NCBI GenBank assembly: GCA_002381865.1
Contig: DFYO01000044.1
Span: 1 to 39,636 of the forward strand
DNA: 39,636 nucleotides
Direction of reading: 5' to 3'
DNA from: Clostridiales bacterium UBA4080
Lineage (GTDB): Bacteria > Bacillota > Clostridia > Lachnospirales > Vallitaleaceae
Shown: one piece after another, positions 32,036 to 39,636 of the stretch
How the letters are laid out: each line of letters starts with the position of its first letter
How positions within the stretch are numbered: position 1 is the stretch's first letter
Notes under the pieces: model-generated
Told to the model about the DNA's origin: nothing
What the model saw: the letters and a program-made list of their open reading frames with translations, nothing else
The model's database searches: none
Translations under genes and position numbers: made by a program

Positions 32036-34573
32036 ATGACCAATGCGAAATACGGTCAGTCCGTACCCTTATATCCTGAACTAAATACATATTTTACAAA
32101 ATCAGGGGCAATTGATATTATTGTATCCTTTGTTATGAAATCTGGAATTGCACTTTTAGAAAGCTTAATAAGAGCTGCTACGGAAAAGGGAGTATATGTC
32201 AGAGTGCTTACCAGTACATATATGAATGTTTCAGATCCGACTGCGCTGACTATTTTGTGGGATTGTATAGGCAGTGGCGGTGAAATCAGACTGTATAATG
32301 GGGGCTCAAATAGCTTTCATCCTAAGGCATATATATTTCATGGGGAGGAAAGTGACTGCATTTTTGTTGGCTCATCTAATATTTCAAAGACTGCCCTGAC
32401 GGATGGGGTTGAATGGAATTATAAAATTGAAAAGAAATCTGATAGAGCAGCTTTTTGCGAATTTGCTGAAAGGTTTGAATATCTTTTTGAAAATGAAGCA
32501 ATTGTTCTGACAGACGAGATTCTTAAGGATTACAGGGATTATTATATTAAGCAAAACCGTAGCGAGAGTAATATTAACAAGCATTTTAAAAAGTATCAAA
32601 GATTAAGCTATAATAAACTTGAATTAGATCTGTCGAAAACGGCAGAGAGCTCTCGGGAATATATGGATTACTCGGCCGAGGATTTGTTTGGAAAAACAAA
32701 AAAACTTTATTCTCCCAATGATGCGCAAACAGAGGCGTTGATTGAGCTTAAAAGGACGAGAGCTGAGGGGAATAACAAGGCGCTTGTGATTGCGGCAACC
32801 GGTCTGGGGAAAACGTTTTTGGCAGCATTTGATTCTGTGGATTATAATAGAATATTATTTATTGCACATAGAGAAGAAATACTAAATCAGGCATTTGATA
32901 CCTTTTCAAAAGTCAGAGGCAAGGAGGGGCTGGGAAGGCTCTTTGACGGGCAATACGAATATCATGAGCCGATAATATTTGCTTCAGTGCAGACTATGAC
33001 CAGAGATCAGCATCTTGAAAAATTTAATCCAGAGGCATTTGATTATATAGTTTTTGATGAATTTCATCATGCAGCATCAGACAGCTATCGTAAAATTATA
33101 AGTTATTTTAATCCTAAGTTTATGCTCGGAATTACTGCAACGCCTTATAGGATGGACACTCAGAATGTATTTGAGCTGTGTGATTATAATGTGGTTTATG
33201 AGGCGGATTTATTTACATCTATTAACAGGGACTGGCTCTGCCCTTTCTATTACTATGGGATTTATGATTATACAGTTGATTATAATAATGTGACTTATAT
33301 TAATGGAAAATATCATGAAAAGGAGCTGGAGCAGGTATATAATAATAATTCCAGAGCGGATTTGATATTAGAGCATTATAGGAAATGGAAGGGCAAAAGG
33401 GCACTGGGATTTTGCTGTTCCATTAATCATGCTGAATATATGACTAAGTATTTTAATGAAAATGGAATAAACTCTGTTTCAGTTCATTCGGGAAATGAAT
33501 CAGAGTTTAGGATGGAACGCAAAACAGCAATTGAAATGCTTAAAGAAGGAAAAATTGAAGTGATTTTTTCTGTGGATATGTTTAATGAAGGGGTGGATAT
33601 TCCTCTTATTGATACAATTATGTTTTTAAGGGCGACGGAGTCCTCGACTGTTTTTCTGCAGCAGCTGGGAAGAGGGCTTAGAAAGGCGGAGGGGAAAAAG
33701 AAGGTCAGAGTTCTTGATTTTATAGGAAATTTTAAGAAGGCATCTATGATACCGGCTCTTTTGGGAGGCCGCAAGCTTGTGCCTGAGAATTATCAAGTCA
33801 GTAACAGCAGAAATACTGATAAAAGCATTCGTGAAATAGTTGAGGACGAAGAGCTTTTTCCTTCGGGCTGCAGGATTGATTTTGAATTTCAAGTTATTAA
33901 GCTTATTGATGAAATGACAAAAGCAGGGAAGCGGCTGGAGGATATTGTTTTTGATAAGTTTTTGGAAGGAATGCAGCAAAAAGGAACTGTTTTGACACGA
34001 ATGGAATTTTTTGAATCCTTAGATACTGAGCTTTATAGAAAGATAAAAGCCTCGGGTAAGCAAAATCCGTTTTCAAATTATTTGGGATATATTGAAAAGC
34101 TTGCCGCAAATAGGAAGATATCAAAAGAGAGTATTGTAAAATTATCAGATGAAGCAAGGGTTCTTGTTGAATTTATTGAAAAAACAAGTATGAGCCAATT
34201 ATATAAAATACCGGTTCTTCAGGCCTTTATCAAGGATAATAACTTAAAAACAAAGATTAGCGAGAGTGAAATAACTGAAAGCTTTAAGCGGTTTTATGGG
34301 GATGCACAAAACTCAAAGGATATTATACGAAATAAAGGTGGCAAAGATTACATGAATTGGACGGATGATATTTACAGAAAGCTAGCGTATAATAATCCGG
34401 TACATTTCCTATGCAAAACGCATAGCAATATTTTTAGATTAAAGTCTGATACAAAAGAGCTTGAAATTATACTGAATTTGAGAGAAGATACTAGTAATGA
34501 AATATTTGTTGAGCAAGTTAAGGATGCCTTGCATTACAGAAGAAGTGAATTTCTTACTATGAGGCTGAGCTGA
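32036..34573 (+). CDS. Second PLD-nuclease / SF2 helicase
   Basis: 845 residues from ATG 32036 (AAGGAGA upstream); the 17 extra codons of the longer frame lack a ribosome-binding site. The PLD-like domain has FHPKAYIFHG (HxK near residue 93) and VGSSNISKTAL. The helicase domain has AATGLGKTFLAAF (about 253), the box FDEFHHAASDSY (DEFH variant, about 340), GITATPYRMD, FNEGVDIP and QQLGRGLRK. It shares the layout of the 979-residue protein upstream, but sequence identity looks moderate and the C-terminal region is shorter. It may be an ancient paralogue specialised for another substrate. Confidence 0.92.
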   Translation: MTNAKYGQSVPLYPELNTYFTKSGAIDIIVSFVMKSGIALLESLIRAATEKGVYVRVLTSTYMNVSDPTALTILWDCIGSGGEIRLYNGGSNSFHPKAYIFHGEESDCIFVGSSNISKTALTDGVEWNYKIEKKSDRAAFCEFAERFEYLFENEAIVLTDEILKDYRDYYIKQNRSESNINKHFKKYQRLSYNKLELDLSKTAESSREYMDYSAEDLFGKTKKLYSPNDAQTEALIELKRTRAEGNNKALVIAATGLGKTFLAAFDSVDYNRILFIAHREEILNQAFDTFSKVRGKEGLGRLFDGQYEYHEPIIFASVQTMTRDQHLEKFNPEAFDYIVFDEFHHAASDSYRKIISYFNPKFMLGITATPYRMDTQNVFELCDYNVVYEADLFTSINRDWLCPFYYYGIYDYTVDYNNVTYINGKYHEKELEQVYNNNSRADLILEHYRKWKGKRALGFCCSINHAEYMTKYFNENGINSVSVHSGNESEFRMERKTAIEMLKEGKIEVIFSVDMFNEGVDIPLIDTIMFLRATESSTVFLQQLGRGLRKAEGKKKVRVLDFIGNFKKASMIPALLGGRKLVPENYQVSNSRNTDKSIREIVEDEELFPSGCRIDFEFQVIKLIDEMTKAGKRLEDIVFDKFLEGMQQKGTVLTRMEFFESLDTELYRKIKASGKQNPFSNYLGYIEKLAANRKISKESIVKLSDEARVLVEFIEKTSMSQLYKIPVLQAFIKDNNLKTKISESEITESFKRFYGDAQNSKDIIRNKGGKDYMNWTDDIYRKLAYNNPVHFLCKTHSNIFRLKSDTKELEIILNLREDTSNEIFVEQVKDALHYRRSEFLTMRLS

Positions 34574-34652
34574 TAGTAATGTAAATAAAGGGATTAATAA
34601 AAACAAAATAACAGTCCTTGAATTTATCATTGATTTAGGAGAAAAAATTACT

Positions 34653-35243
34653 ATGAAGTCAATTGACTATTACAATAAAAATTCCAAAAGGTTTATAAGC
34701 GAAACCTTCGACGTTAGTATGGAGCCTTTGCTGCTTGAATTTGCAGCTTATTTGAAGGAGGGAGCAGCTATTTTAGATATTGGCTGCGGTTCGGGAAGAG
34801 ACAGCAAATGGTTTATGGAACAGGGCTATGATGTTTGGGCACATGATGGCTCGGCGGAGATGATCAGTTATTGCAGAAGTTTTTTAGGTGAAAGAGTTGA
34901 ACAGGCTACCTTTGAAGACTATTCGACAGAGAGAAGGTTTGACGGACTTTGGGCATGTGCAAGTCTTTTGCATGTAAAAAGAGAGCTATTGCCAGAAATA
35001 ATAAAGAAATATTCTGAGGTGTTAAAGCAGGGCGGTATCTTTTTTATGAGCTTTAAGAATAGAGAAAGTGATCATGAAAAGGACGGAAGGATATTTACTA
35101 ATTTTAATGAAAAAACAATTACAGAGCTTTTAGAAAATATTGAGGAATTAGAGCTTGTTAAGGTAATATATACAGTCGATATCAGAGAAGACAGACAGGA
35201 AGAAGGCTGGATTAGTGTTATTGCAAAAAAGAGCTGCGTATAG
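34653..35243 (+). CDS. Class I SAM-dependent methyltransferase
   Basis: 196 residues. The SAM-binding motif I is AAILDIGCGSGRDSKWF, followed by the acidic residue in VWAHDGSAEM and motif IV FDGLWACASLLHV. A C-terminal segment ends GWISVIAKKSCV. The group resembles TehB-like and small-molecule methyltransferases; the substrate is unknown. The ribosome-binding site AGGAG lies 11 nt from the ATG. Its last 26 bp overlap the rsmH-derived fragment on the other strand, and a copy of its final codons recurs at 36688, showing that this junction was duplicated. Confidence 0.9.
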   Translation: MKSIDYYNKNSKRFISETFDVSMEPLLLEFAAYLKEGAAILDIGCGSGRDSKWFMEQGYDVWAHDGSAEMISYCRSFLGERVEQATFEDYSTERRFDGLWACASLLHVKRELLPEIIKKYSEVLKQGGIFFMSFKNRESDHEKDGRIFTNFNEKTITELLENIEELELVKVIYTVDIREDRQEEGWISVIAKKSCV

Positions 35244-35431
35244 CCCATCTTAATTTAGCAGAACGTGCGCGGCTGTTGGCATTGCATTCTTCAAATGAAG
35301 GGCGAATTGCATCAGGTGAAACTGCAGTGTAGATGCCTTCGCGGCAGAGCCTTTTAAAGGATTTTTTAACTAGGCAGTCTTCGCCAGAATGAAAAGTTAG
35401 TATTGCAACACGTCCTTTAGGAGCTAGAGCA
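35201..35431 (+). repeat. Direct repeat, copy 1 (methyltransferase end plus rsmH 3' fragment)
   Basis: About 231 bp, roughly 90% identical by eye to 36684-36915. It contains the last codons of the methyltransferase and the reverse-strand C-terminal coding part of rsmH. The boundaries are clear: similarity stops just after GGAGCTAGAGCA. Confidence 0.9.
35218..35431 (-). pseudogene. C-terminal fragment of an rsmH duplicate
   Basis: About 70 codons of RsmH (GRVAILTFHSGEDCLVKKSF to WAIRSSFLQ) without the N-terminal 280 residues. Compared with the intact gene it has Cys for Arg in GED-C/R-LVKK and TA for SE in GIY-TA/SE-VSPD. It is not expected to be functional. It was left by duplication of the methyltransferase/rsmH junction. 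Confidence 0.9.
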
Positions 35432-35507
35432 TAAGAAAAGAAAATTAAACTAGATAAAAACAAGCCAGGGGTGATCCTCGAGCTAAGTAAAATGGAGGAA
35501 AGATAAG

Positions 35508-36614
35508 ATGCAAATAGCACTAACAGGTAAATTAGCAAAAGCGTTAGGTATAAAACCATCCGCTACAGATGAAACTATAAATCCATTGTTCACGTGGACA
35601 GCAAATTGGACAAACGTGTGGGAAAATAGAAAAACAGAAGACCTGCTTGTTTTAGTTAATAATGCCACGCGTTTTACTGTTGCCGTGTATGAGGTCAAAC
35701 GAAAAGACCTAAAAAAAACAGAAGAAAAAATACAAAATGCAATCAGAAATACGTTATTGGCATATAACCTGAATGTAGAAATGGTGGATAAGTACTTGAA
35801 CTTGTCAGGAGCTATTGAATATACCAAGAACAGTAGCAGACATGCTTCGGCCTGGGTATCGAAGGCGGGTTTGGAGTGTGCTTTCTATATTGGAAGAGAA
35901 TATAATGGCCTTAATAAGGTCTACAGTGATCTTGTAGGTGTTGCGTCTAACTATAGAATTGTTGATTATTCTAATAGCAAAAGTGAAGGATTTCATCCAT
36001 ATAAAAAAATGATTAAAGCAATGGAAAATCTGACAGGAATTCAGCCTTACAAAAGCCGAGTATTTGAATTTAGAATAACCCTCGATCTTGAAGTCTATAC
36101 TGCCGAAAGGAGGGTTCTTGTTCCGGCAGACATGAGCTTTGAGAATATGCATAAGGTTATTCAATATATTTTTGATTGGAAAAGTTATCATCTCTATGAT
36201 TTTGCTTTATATAATCAAGAGACTGGGGAAAGGGAGCTTTGTTTGGTAGCCTTGGAGGAAGACCTACAATACGATGACAGAGCTGTAATTATGAAAGACT
36301 ACGTCTTGTCTGATGTTTTTCCGGAAAGCATGAAAATGGTTTATACTTATGATTTCGGAGATAATTGGAAACATGATATTGAATTGGTTCAGGTGATTGA
36401 GGAATATGACGCTGAACTTCCATATCTCATAGAGGCAAAAGGTCAAACGCCACCTGAAGATGTTGGGGGTGCTGATGGATTTGTTGAGTTTAGGAAAGTC
36501 ATTATGGACAATGAACATCCCGATTATCAAAACGCAAAAGAATGGGCTGGATTCTGGACACCGGAACTTAGCGAGTGGAAAAGCCGTCCAAAAGTTATTA
36601 TTTATTGCTGGTAG
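35508..36614 (+). CDS. DUF6933 / plasmid pRiA4b ORF-3-like protein
   Basis: 368 residues. The N-terminal 150 residues resemble DUF6933 (QIALTGKLAKALGI, then LVNNATRFTVAVYEVKRKDL). The C-terminal 180 match the plasmid pRiA4b ORF-3/IS1096 passenger family (PF07929): YKSRVFEFRITLDLE, MHKVIQYIFDWKSYHLYDF, YTYDFGDNWKHDIELVQVIE and GGADGFVEF. The family is common on mobile DNA; its function is unknown. The gene has its own ribosome-binding site (GGAGGAAAG) and sits exactly between the two 230-bp direct repeats, so it is the inserted cargo. Confidence 0.88.
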   Translation: MQIALTGKLAKALGIKPSATDETINPLFTWTANWTNVWENRKTEDLLVLVNNATRFTVAVYEVKRKDLKKTEEKIQNAIRNTLLAYNLNVEMVDKYLNLSGAIEYTKNSSRHASAWVSKAGLECAFYIGREYNGLNKVYSDLVGVASNYRIVDYSNSKSEGFHPYKKMIKAMENLTGIQPYKSRVFEFRITLDLEVYTAERRVLVPADMSFENMHKVIQYIFDWKSYHLYDFALYNQETGERELCLVALEEDLQYDDRAVIMKDYVLSDVFPESMKMVYTYDFGDNWKHDIELVQVIEEYDAELPYLIEAKGQTPPEDVGGADGFVEFRKVIMDNEHPDYQNAKEWAGFWTPELSEWKSRPKVIIYCW

Positions 36615-36683
36615 AAATATCGGATTGATGAAAATTAGCGATAAGGAGATGTGATTGTTTTTTAGTCCTAACTTGGCACAATC

Positions 36684-36915
36684 AGAAGGGCTGGATTAGC
36701 GTTATTGCAAAAAAGAGCTGCGTATAGCCCATCTTAATTTTGCAGAACGTGCACGGCTGTTGGCATTGCATTCTTCAAATGAAGGGCGAATTGCATCGGG
36801 TGAAACTTCAGAGTAGATGCCTTCTCGGCAGAGCCTTTTAAAGGATTTTTTTACCAGACGATCCTCGCCTGAATGAAAAGTAAGTATTGCAACACGTCCT
36901 CCGGGAGCTAGAGCA
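36684..36915 (+). repeat. Direct repeat, copy 2 (methyltransferase end plus rsmH 3' end)
   Basis: Starts at AGAAGG-GCTGGATTAG with the last 13 codons of the methyltransferase and runs into the 3' end of the intact rsmH gene. It is the partner of copy 1 at 35201. Confidence 0.9.
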
Positions 36916-37763
36916 GAAGGAAGCTTTTCGAGGAAATCATAAAGAACTTCATATTCATTATTAACATCAATCCTGATGGCCTGAAAAGATCGCTGGCATG
37001 ATTTTTTTATGGCTTCTTTTCTTTCTTTTTCAGGGATAAATTCAAGAGCAGAAGCGATTAGTTCGCGAAGCTGGGTAGTTGTTGACAAGACGGCTCCTTT
37101 TTTAATTGAAGATACAATTGCACGAGAGATTTCAGCTGCATAAGGCTCGTCTGCATTTTCCAAAAGCATGCCTTGTAATTCGATTTGTGATATTTTTTTA
37201 AGACGGTCTGCTGCAGAAATACCCTTTTCAGGGTTAAGTCTTAAATCCAAAGGTCCATCAGCTTTAAAGGAAAAGCCTCTTTCGGGATTATCAATTTGCA
37301 TTGATGAAACTCCTAAATCAGCAAGAACAAAGTCGAAAGGACCGGATTCGGCAACAATTTGATCAATATTAGAAAAGTTAAGTTGTCTGATTGTTAAAAT
37401 ATCAGGTCCGTATCCAAGAGCTGCCAAACGTTCCCTGGTACGTGGCAATTCAATCGGATCAACATCAGTAGCATATAAATGTCCGCTAGAATTAAGGCAT
37501 TTAAGCAACTCTAAGGTATGGCCGCCATATCCAAGGGTTGCATCCAAGCCTTTTTGACCAGGAGTAATCTGCAAAAATTCCAATATTTCATTTACGCAAA
37601 TAGAACGATGCATGCCAGCAGGGGTATTACCCTTTTGGATTACGTTTTCAATAGCTTCAGCATATTTTTCAGGCTGAAGCTCTTTGTATTTTTCATGAAA
37701 TGCTTTTGGATGGGTTCCATTATATCTAACACGTCGCTGACGTTTTGGTTCTTGATTATCCAT
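36702..37763 (-). CDS. rsmH: RsmH-like 16S rRNA (C1402-N4)-methyltransferase, second-type paralogue
   Basis: 353 residues, about 40 longer than typical RsmH because of an N-terminal extension (QEPKRQRRVRYNGTHPKAF). The core is recognisable: GLDATLGYGGHTLELL, ADLGVSSMQIDNPERGFSF (usually SPQ), LDLRLNP, CQRSFQAIRIDVNNE and ILTFHSGEDRLVKKSF. RsmH methylates N4 of C1402 in 16S rRNA. It is not next to mraZ or ftsL, so it is probably the extra RsmH copy known from some clostridia. No good ribosome-binding site precedes the ATG. Confidence 0.9.
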   Translation of the reverse strand: MDNQEPKRQRRVRYNGTHPKAFHEKYKELQPEKYAEAIENVIQKGNTPAGMHRSICVNEILEFLQITPGQKGLDATLGYGGHTLELLKCLNSSGHLYATDVDPIELPRTRERLAALGYGPDILTIRQLNFSNIDQIVAESGPFDFVLADLGVSSMQIDNPERGFSFKADGPLDLRLNPEKGISAADRLKKISQIELQGMLLENADEPYAAEISRAIVSSIKKGAVLSTTTQLRELIASALEFIPEKERKEAIKKSCQRSFQAIRIDVNNEYEVLYDFLEKLPSALAPGGRVAILTFHSGEDRLVKKSFKRLCREGIYSEVSPDAIRPSFEECNANSRARSAKLRWAIRSSFLQ

Positions 37764-37933
37764 GTAGTAACCATGAAGAATTTGTATTTGAATAGGATAA
37801 ATTCATTGTTTCTCTGCCTTTCACAGTCAGAAAGATAAGTAATGCAAAAGATGAGCATAGATTATCTTTTTATCACCAGGGTACAAAACATATGATAACA
37901 AAAGGAGGGTATAAAAGCAAATAATAAACAACA

Positions 37934-38060
37934 CGGGGGGAAGGTTCGAGACCAGTGAAAAAGTCGATTTTTATTTGTTTTTGTGCCCTGAAACCCGCAT
38001 AGATTCATTGATTAAATTTGGCAAACCCGACCTTTTCAGTAATCTCGAATTGTCCCCCCC
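37934..38060. repeat. REP/MITE-like repeat, copy 1
   Basis: CGAGACCAGTGAAAAAGTC (37947-37965) and GACCTTTTCAGTAATCTCG (38029-38047) are imperfect inverted ends around a conserved core. GGGGGG/CCCCCC extends the pairing outward. The same core recurs at 39504-39607 with few changes. It accounts for most of the 302-bp gap 37764-38065; the remainder (37764-37933) shows nothing I recognise. Confidence 0.85.
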
Positions 38061-38065
38061 TTTTA

Positions 38066-38317
38066 TTAATTGTTTTTGCCTTTTTCTTTTTGTGGTAAAG
38101 CACTAATGAATTCTTCAACATTTTTCAAGTCAAGGCTTTCTATATATTCAATAAGGGGTGAAAGTCTTTCATATTCAGTTATCGAAAATAAAACAGCATC
38201 AGGTTGGTTGTTTTTTAAAACAAAAACTTTGCCTAATTTGTCTGCTTTTTCTCTACAGGCCTTATAATTCTTAATCATTTCTGAATTTGAAACAATTGCT
38301 CTTGTTAAAATATTCAT
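38066..38317 (-). CDS. Phd/YefM-family antitoxin without an adjacent toxin
   Basis: 83 residues. The fold is recognisable from SNSEMIKNYKACREKADKLG, then KVFVLKNNQPDAVLFSITEYERL, which is the family's beta hairpin and helix. The C-terminal tail (EFISALPQKEKGKNN) would be the toxin-binding part. No RelE, Doc or other toxin gene precedes or follows it, only a REP-like repeat downstream and AT-rich DNA upstream. It may be an orphan antitoxin left after toxin loss. Confidence 0.75.
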   Translation of the reverse strand: MNILTRAIVSNSEMIKNYKACREKADKLGKVFVLKNNQPDAVLFSITEYERLSPLIEYIESLDLKNVEEFISALPQKEKGKNN

Positions 38318-38635
38318 TTAGGGTATCTCCATTTATTAGTTTAATATTAATTTAATACATATAAGTAATAGTGAAAGATCTATATATTTTGAAAATAATT
38401 TTGCCTATTAATTGTAAAACAATATTCGACTAAAAAGTATTATATCACAGTATATAGGTCTTTTAAAATACAAAAAATAGTTTTTTGAAAAACTTTAAAA
38501 GAGAAAAAATATCATTTAATATTTAATTCGAAAGAGCGCAAAAATTATCGTTAATAAATAATAAGAAAAAATAATTCTATAAATTATTTGAATAATAAAT
38601 AAGATAATAATATATAAAATATAGATTAACATAAT

Positions 38636-38664
38636 TTGACAAATTAGACTCATTGATATAAGAT
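38636..38664 (+). promoter_or_regulatory. Likely promoter of the L25/Ctc gene
   Basis: TTGACA (38636-38641), 17 bp and TAAGAT (38659-38664). A second TATAAT at 38751-38756 lacks a good -35. The rest of the 469-bp gap (38318-38786) is very AT-rich with no gene. Confidence 0.5.
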
Positions 38665-38786
38665 AAAGTATGTAAAATAAAATTATTAGTAAAAATTTTT
38701 AATTTATATATTACAGATAATTATGTAACAAAAAACAAATAAAGTACTGATATAATGGTGCTTGACTTATAAGAGGAGAGATTATT

Positions 38787-39368
38787 ATGAAAGAAATTAT
38801 TTTAGAAGCTCAAAACAGAACTAAAAAAGCTATTAAATCTAACGACAAAATTGCTGTACCAGGAATACTCTATGGAGACGGTATTGAAGCTTCAATACCT
38901 GTAAGCTTTAATAGAATTGATTTGAAAAAAGTAATCAGCGCTTTTGGTGTTAATGCTAAAATATGGGTTAAGAACAATGAAAGCAAGAAGTATGGTTTTA
39001 TTAAGGAAATTCAGAGACATCCAGTTACAAGGGAAATTGCACATATTGACGTACAGATTGTATCAATAGACCATGAAATAAAGATGCAGATTCCAATTAC
39101 GTATATTGGAGAAGAGGAATTGAAAACCAGACAGCTTCAGCTTCAAGTGTATAAATCAGAGATTTCTGTTTTAGGTAAAATGGCTATAATGCCTGGGAGC
39201 ATTGAAGTTGATGTTACAGGTAAAGAATTAGGAACTTCGATTACCTTAGAAAATCTTAGCTTAAATTCAAAGCTTACAATTGAAAAGAAAGATGAAGTTT
39301 ACGGAATGATTACTCATTTAAAGAAGACAATTGCTGAAGAAGCTGTAGTGGTTGAAACGGAAGCTTAA
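38787..39368 (+). CDS. rplY: 50S ribosomal protein L25 / general stress protein Ctc
   Basis: 193 residues, normal for the two-domain Ctc form. The N-terminal 5S-rRNA-binding domain has VPGILYGDGIEASIPVSFNR and IKEIQRHPVTREIAHIDVQI; the C-terminal TL5-like domain starts at about residue 95 (EIKMQIPITYIGEEEL). The protein binds 5S rRNA in the large ribosomal subunit and is stress-induced in several Gram-positive bacteria. The ribosome-binding site is AGAGGAGAG. It is monocistronic, with a promoter and terminator of its own. Confidence 0.95.
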   Translation: MKEIILEAQNRTKKAIKSNDKIAVPGILYGDGIEASIPVSFNRIDLKKVISAFGVNAKIWVKNNESKKYGFIKEIQRHPVTREIAHIDVQIVSIDHEIKMQIPITYIGEEELKTRQLQLQVYKSEISVLGKMAIMPGSIEVDVTGKELGTSITLENLSLNSKLTIEKKDEVYGMITHLKKTIAEEAVVVETEA

Positions 39369-39390
39369 ATAAGAAAGAGGAAATTATAAT

Positions 39391-39422
39391 ACTACGATCT
39401 TTAATAGGATCGTAGTTTTTGT
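39391..39422 (+). terminator. Intrinsic terminator after L25/Ctc
   Basis: ACTACGATC pairs with GATCGTAGT (9 bp), loop TTTAATAG, followed by a T-run. Confidence 0.92.
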
Positions 39423-39448
39423 TTTTTAGATTATTTTTTTAGCTTGTT

Positions 39449-39636
39449 CAACACGGGGGGACGGTTCTTTTGTGTTCTAAACGGTTAACACAAAAGAACC
39501 GTCCGAGACCAGTGAAAAAGTCTATTTTTATTTGTTTTTGTGCCCTGAAACCCGCATAGATTCATTGATTAAATTTGGCAAACCCGACTTTTTCAGTAAT
39601 CTCGAACCGTCCGAGACCAGTGAAAAAGTCAAAAGA
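39449..39636. repeat. REP/MITE-like repeat, copy 2, with an inserted hairpin module and a third partial unit
   Basis: GGACGGTTCTTTTGTGTT and its exact complement (39459-39504) form an 18-bp perfect hairpin. It is followed by the same 100-bp core as copy 1, ending in GACTTTTTCAGTAATCTCG. Then CCGTCCGAGACCAGTGAAAAAGTC begins again at the window edge. The modules share the junction word CCGTCCGAGACC, so the array is built of repeated pieces and continues to the right. Similar GGGGACGGTTCTTTTGTG-type repeats are widespread in Firmicutes and are often linked to REP-associated tyrosine transposases. Confidence 0.85.

Noticed and set aside
31630..32043. 137-codon minus-strand frame
   Set aside because: It is antisense to the end of abiEii, with low-complexity hydrophobic composition and no start signal.
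1..39636. tRNA or rRNA genes
   Set aside because: No cloverleaf pattern or conserved rRNA segments were noticed on reading; a tRNAscan-SE/Infernal run would settle it.

Overview
The window is AT-rich DNA with strong Shine-Dalgarno sites, frequent GTG/TTG starts, Gram-positive lipoproteins, S-layer-homology domains, a Fur-boxed feoA-feoB operon, a selenium-metabolism cluster of the clostridial type and an L25/Ctc protein. It most resembles an anaerobic Firmicute of the class Clostridia; I cannot name the species.

Layout. (1) 1-3704: an integron-type cassette array. Five imperfectly palindromic attC-like sites of about 100 bp, plus one degraded site, separate cassettes of about 700 bp. These carry a toxin-antitoxin pair with a frameshifted Doc toxin, a complete-looking type I toxin/antisense-RNA locus, a GNAT acetyltransferase, a membrane protein and a RelE/ParE-type toxin-antitoxin pair on the minus strand. 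No integrase is in the window; site orientation puts it, if present, to the left. (2) 3755-4352: a small lipoprotein and a probable serine-recombinase remnant. (3) 4463-7442: a consensus promoter with a Fur box, a leader hairpin, then feoA-like, feoB and a small Cys-rich FeoB-associated protein for ferrous iron uptake. (4) 7638-15936: a stalk-domain lipoprotein, an OmpR-type two-component pair, a DUF6530-like protein, a NarL-type regulator, a PAS membrane protein with a degenerate kinase helix, and a convergent 7TM-type histidine kinase. (5) 16204-20037: selenium/sulfur trafficking genes (DUF3343, TusA-like, YedE transporter) divergent from an EF2568-type cysteine desulfurase/selenocysteine lyase-like enzyme and a LysR regulator. 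(6) 20038-24201: duplicated terminators and a hairpin cluster, a YegP-like protein, an EF-hand lipoprotein, an HD-domain protein and an SLH/M15 cell-wall peptidase.

(7) 24483-36614: an accessory, defence-like island: MazG-like and NUDIX nucleotide hydrolases, a GIY-YIG/DUF2075 ATPase, two PLD-nuclease/SF2 helicases flanking an AbiEi/AbiEii pair, a SAM methyltransferase, and a DUF6933/pRiA4b ORF-3 gene inserted between two 230-bp direct repeats made of the methyltransferase/rsmH junction. (8) 36702-39636: an rsmH paralogue, modular REP/MITE-like repeats, an orphan antitoxin and the L25/Ctc gene.

The most notable observations are the integron array (the core boxes match within cassettes rather than within sites, the signature of cassette exchange), the type I toxin-antitoxin locus inside one cassette, and the helicase/nucleotide-hydrolase/AbiE island with its adjacent duplicated insertion junction.
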